Assembly (NCBI GenBank): GCA_900317125.1
Contig: ONFR01000004.1
Coordinates: forward strand, 124,001-188,000
From: an uncultured Bacteroidales bacterium
GTDB lineage: Bacteria; Bacteroidota; Bacteroidia; Bacteroidales; P3
Length of the DNA: 64,000 bases
Direction of reading: 5' to 3'
The position numbers were made by a program, and so were the translations under genes. Shown here piece after piece: positions 62,229 to 64,000 of this stretch (its first letter is position 1; every line of letters starts with the position of its first letter). A model generated the notes under the pieces. That model was not told where the DNA came from. It did not search any database and saw nothing but the letters and a program-made list of their open reading frames with translations.

Positions 62229-62398
62229 CACAAAAAAATCGTATCATGCCCCATCATCCTGAAAAAATATTTTTTTCCACACGCGCCGACGCAGTTAATA
62301 TTTGTTCCATCAACAGGTTGTAGGTGGATTTTTTTTTTCTGACATGCATCTGTTCGAAAAAACCTCTCATTAAATTTTGCCATGAAAGAAAATATGTG

Positions 62399-62406
62399 TA
62401 ATTTTG
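62399..62406 (+). promoter_or_regulatory. -7 box of the transglycosylase gene
   Basis: TAATTTTG, followed by a ~125-nt leader. Confidence 0.6.
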
Positions 62407-62536
62407 CAGTTTATTAATTAGAAAAAAATATTGTGCTAACTGCCCTTTCGATATGCTTTTGGAGAAACAACACCCTCATTCCGGCCTTTCGTCGGGGCAC
62501 AGCACCAAACATGTTAGGACTATTTCATCAAAACCA

Positions 62537-63808
62537 ATGAAGCGACTCTTATACACCATCGTCATCCTGCTGCTTGCCACACCGGTAGCCAATGCACAGA
62601 ACCACCATGTCAACCAAGAAGCCCTCGACATGGCTGACCAGTTTGTCACCAACTACGACAGCCTGCTTAACAGCTATGTGATAAGCAAATACTCCTCCAC
62701 ATCACGGCGCCACCACGCCAACATCAATACCGACTATGCCTTCGACCAGATACCCGACTCCGTCATCGCAAAGCGTCTTGCCTCCATGCACACCGTCATC
62801 CCCATGACCTTCAACCAGGAGGTGCGCGCCCACATCCGCATGTACCTTAACCGCATGCGCAACCGTCTCGACGTGATGCTCACCCTGTCGGAGTACTACA
62901 ACTCGCTGTTCGAGGAATCGCTGGCGCGCTACGACGTGCCCGAGGAGCTAAAATACCTCACCATTGTCGAATCCGCCATGAACCCCCAGGCCACCTCACG
63001 TGTAGGTGCCGCCGGCCTGTGGCAGTTTATGTACACCACTGGCAAGAACTACGGCCTTGAGGTGAACTCCATCATCGACGAACGCCGCGATGCCTACAAG
63101 TCGTCCGACGCTGCCGCCCACTACCTCCACGACCTCCACAATGTCTTCGGCGACTGGCACCTGGCCATTGCCGCCTACAACTGCGGACCGGGCAACGTGA
63201 ACAAGGCCATCGCCCGCAGCGGCGGGAAGCAGAACTTCTGGCAGATCTACCCCTATCTCCCCCGCGAAACCCGCGGCTATGTGCCTGCCTTCATTGCCGC
63301 CGCCTACATCATGAACTTCTATCCCGAACACGGCCTGCACCCCAAGCGCGTCACCATCCCCCTCCGCACCGACACCGTGATGGTTGAGCGCAACATGACC
63401 TTTGCCAATGTCAGCAAATATATAGGTATCGACATCGATGAGCTGCGCGGCCTCAACCCCCAGTACCGCGCCGACTATATCCCCGGCCAAAACGGTTCCT
63501 ATCCCCTCTGCATCCCCACCAACAAGATGAACGACCTCATCCAGCATGCCGAGGAGATCTTCCGCGACAGCGAGGACTCTCTCTCGGCGGCACCTGTCGT
63601 CGTGGCACCGGCCGAACCCCGTCCCGTGGCCAAGAAGCAGAGTTCATCGTCGCACCGCAAGAGCGGCAACGTCTACCACAAAGTACGACGGGGCGAAAAC
63701 CTCACCTCCATTGCAGCCAAACACGGCACCACCGTACACAATATCAAGAAACTCAACAACCTCCGTTCCGACCGCATCCGCTATGGCCAACGGCTCAGAG
63801 TGAAATAA
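62537..63808 (+). CDS. membrane-bound lytic transglycosylase, MltD-like
   Basis: 423 residues from ATG 62537 (an upstream extension to 62453 precedes the signal peptide). Signal peptide ends ANAQ. SLT domain: LKYLTIVESAMNPQATSRVG with catalytic E145, GAAGLWQFMYTTGKNYGL, AIAAYNCGPGNVNKAI and YVPAFIAAAYIM. C-terminal LysM unit (YHKVRRGENLTSIAAKHGTT, about 378-423). It cuts peptidoglycan at the periplasmic face. Followed by a DivIC/FtsB-like gene, so a wall-division unit. Confidence 0.93.
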   Translation: MKRLLYTIVILLLATPVANAQNHHVNQEALDMADQFVTNYDSLLNSYVISKYSSTSRRHHANINTDYAFDQIPDSVIAKRLASMHTVIPMTFNQEVRAHIRMYLNRMRNRLDVMLTLSEYYNSLFEESLARYDVPEELKYLTIVESAMNPQATSRVGAAGLWQFMYTTGKNYGLEVNSIIDERRDAYKSSDAAAHYLHDLHNVFGDWHLAIAAYNCGPGNVNKAIARSGGKQNFWQIYPYLPRETRGYVPAFIAAAYIMNFYPEHGLHPKRVTIPLRTDTVMVERNMTFANVSKYIGIDIDELRGLNPQYRADYIPGQNGSYPLCIPTNKMNDLIQHAEEIFRDSEDSLSAAPVVVAPAEPRPVAKKQSSSSHRKSGNVYHKVRRGENLTSIAAKHGTTVHNIKKLNNLRSDRIRYGQRLRVK

Positions 63809-63853
63809 CCGCTCCGGTCACCCACCGTCCACCTTAATACACCCCCCTCGACC

Positions 63854-64000
63854 ATGAAAAAGACATTGTTGCTCATCTGGCGCATCATACGCAACAAATA
63901 CGTTGCCGCCACGCTTATCTTTCTGCTCTTCTACATCTTTCTGGGCGAGAACAATGTCCTGGTGACCCACCGTCTGCAGCGCGAAGTGTCCGAGCTGAAG
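63854..64000 (+). CDS. DivIC/FtsB-like septum protein, 5' part only
   Basis: 49 residues before the window ends. A basic start, one transmembrane helix (VAATLIFLLFYIFLGENN) and the beginning of a coiled coil (HRLQREVSELK), the FtsB/DivIC layout of a bitopic divisome protein. The 45-bp gap to the transglycosylase gene has no promoter box, so they may be co-transcribed. Confidence 0.78.
   Translation, partial: MKKTLLLIWRIIRNKYVAATLIFLLFYIFLGENNVLVTHRLQREVSELK

Noticed and set aside
1..64000. tRNA, rRNA or prophage genes
   Set aside because: No tRNA cloverleaf, rRNA segment, integrase, capsid or terminase was recognised on either strand.

Overview
The window looks like one contiguous piece of a Bacteroidota chromosome, most likely order Bacteroidales. 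Nearly every intergenic region that begins a transcription unit carries the Bacteroidota -7 box TAnnTTTG (usually TATCTTTG or TATTTTTG), several products are Bacteroidota-specific (DUF6029, Omp28-like, GldB, DUF4421, DUF4369, DUF3857 proteins), and three products end in type IX secretion sorting domains. Butyrate kinase and an ADP-forming acyl-CoA synthetase suggest an anaerobic, probably gut-type fermenter. Genus cannot be told from the sequence alone. No rRNA, tRNA, CRISPR array, integrase or IS transposase was seen.

Layout. 1-5380: envelope genes on + (end of a DUF6029 protein, Omp28-like lipoprotein, MATE exporter, secreted M6 protease). 5400-8800: glycine cleavage gcvT flanked by repeats, then a decayed YwqG gene and an unexplained stretch. 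8800-12600: accessory block with a DUF5674 pair, an NhaC antiporter, a HigB/HigA toxin-antitoxin pair and an AT-rich Mrr-type restriction gene. 12600-18570: DUF1015, a broken type IX cargo gene, lipoproteins and a lipase-like esterase. 18571-22640: accessory island with a MITE-like repeat, a DUF4143-type ATPase, and an unrecognised two-gene membrane cassette preceded by a structured-looking 300-nt leader; this is the best candidate for something undescribed. 22640-32640: small envelope and lipoprotein genes, a MscS channel, and a pair of DUF3857/transglutaminase paralogues. 33000-43540: WG-repeat protein with pyrC, a PepSY-like protein, a type IX cargo, the ADP-forming acyl-CoA synthetase with aminoacyl-histidine dipeptidase, and a radical-SAM protein. 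43828-55791: a PgpH-type c-di-AMP hydrolase, YfhO, a glycosyltransferase, DUF349, GldB, an LTA-synthase-like sulfatase, a lipid kinase and SUI1. 56224-62184 (all -): trxA and DUF58; buk; and an FKBP isomerase / shortened chorismate synthase / DUF4369 lipoprotein / LpxH run. 62537-64000: MltD-like transglycosylase and the start of a DivIC/FtsB-like gene.

The coding background is GC-rich and C-ending in codon choice. The Mrr gene and the 18978-22240 genes are clearly AT-richer, as expected for acquired DNA. Intergenic regions hold a striking set of repeats: a 350-400-bp element with terminal inverted repeats in two opposed copies, a palindromic composite in two copies, 7-8-bp word arrays that in one place build a perfect 25-bp inverted repeat, and a 42-bp tandem array. 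Two genes are frame-broken (YwqG and the type IX cargo at 14115-15894); assembly error cannot be excluded for either.
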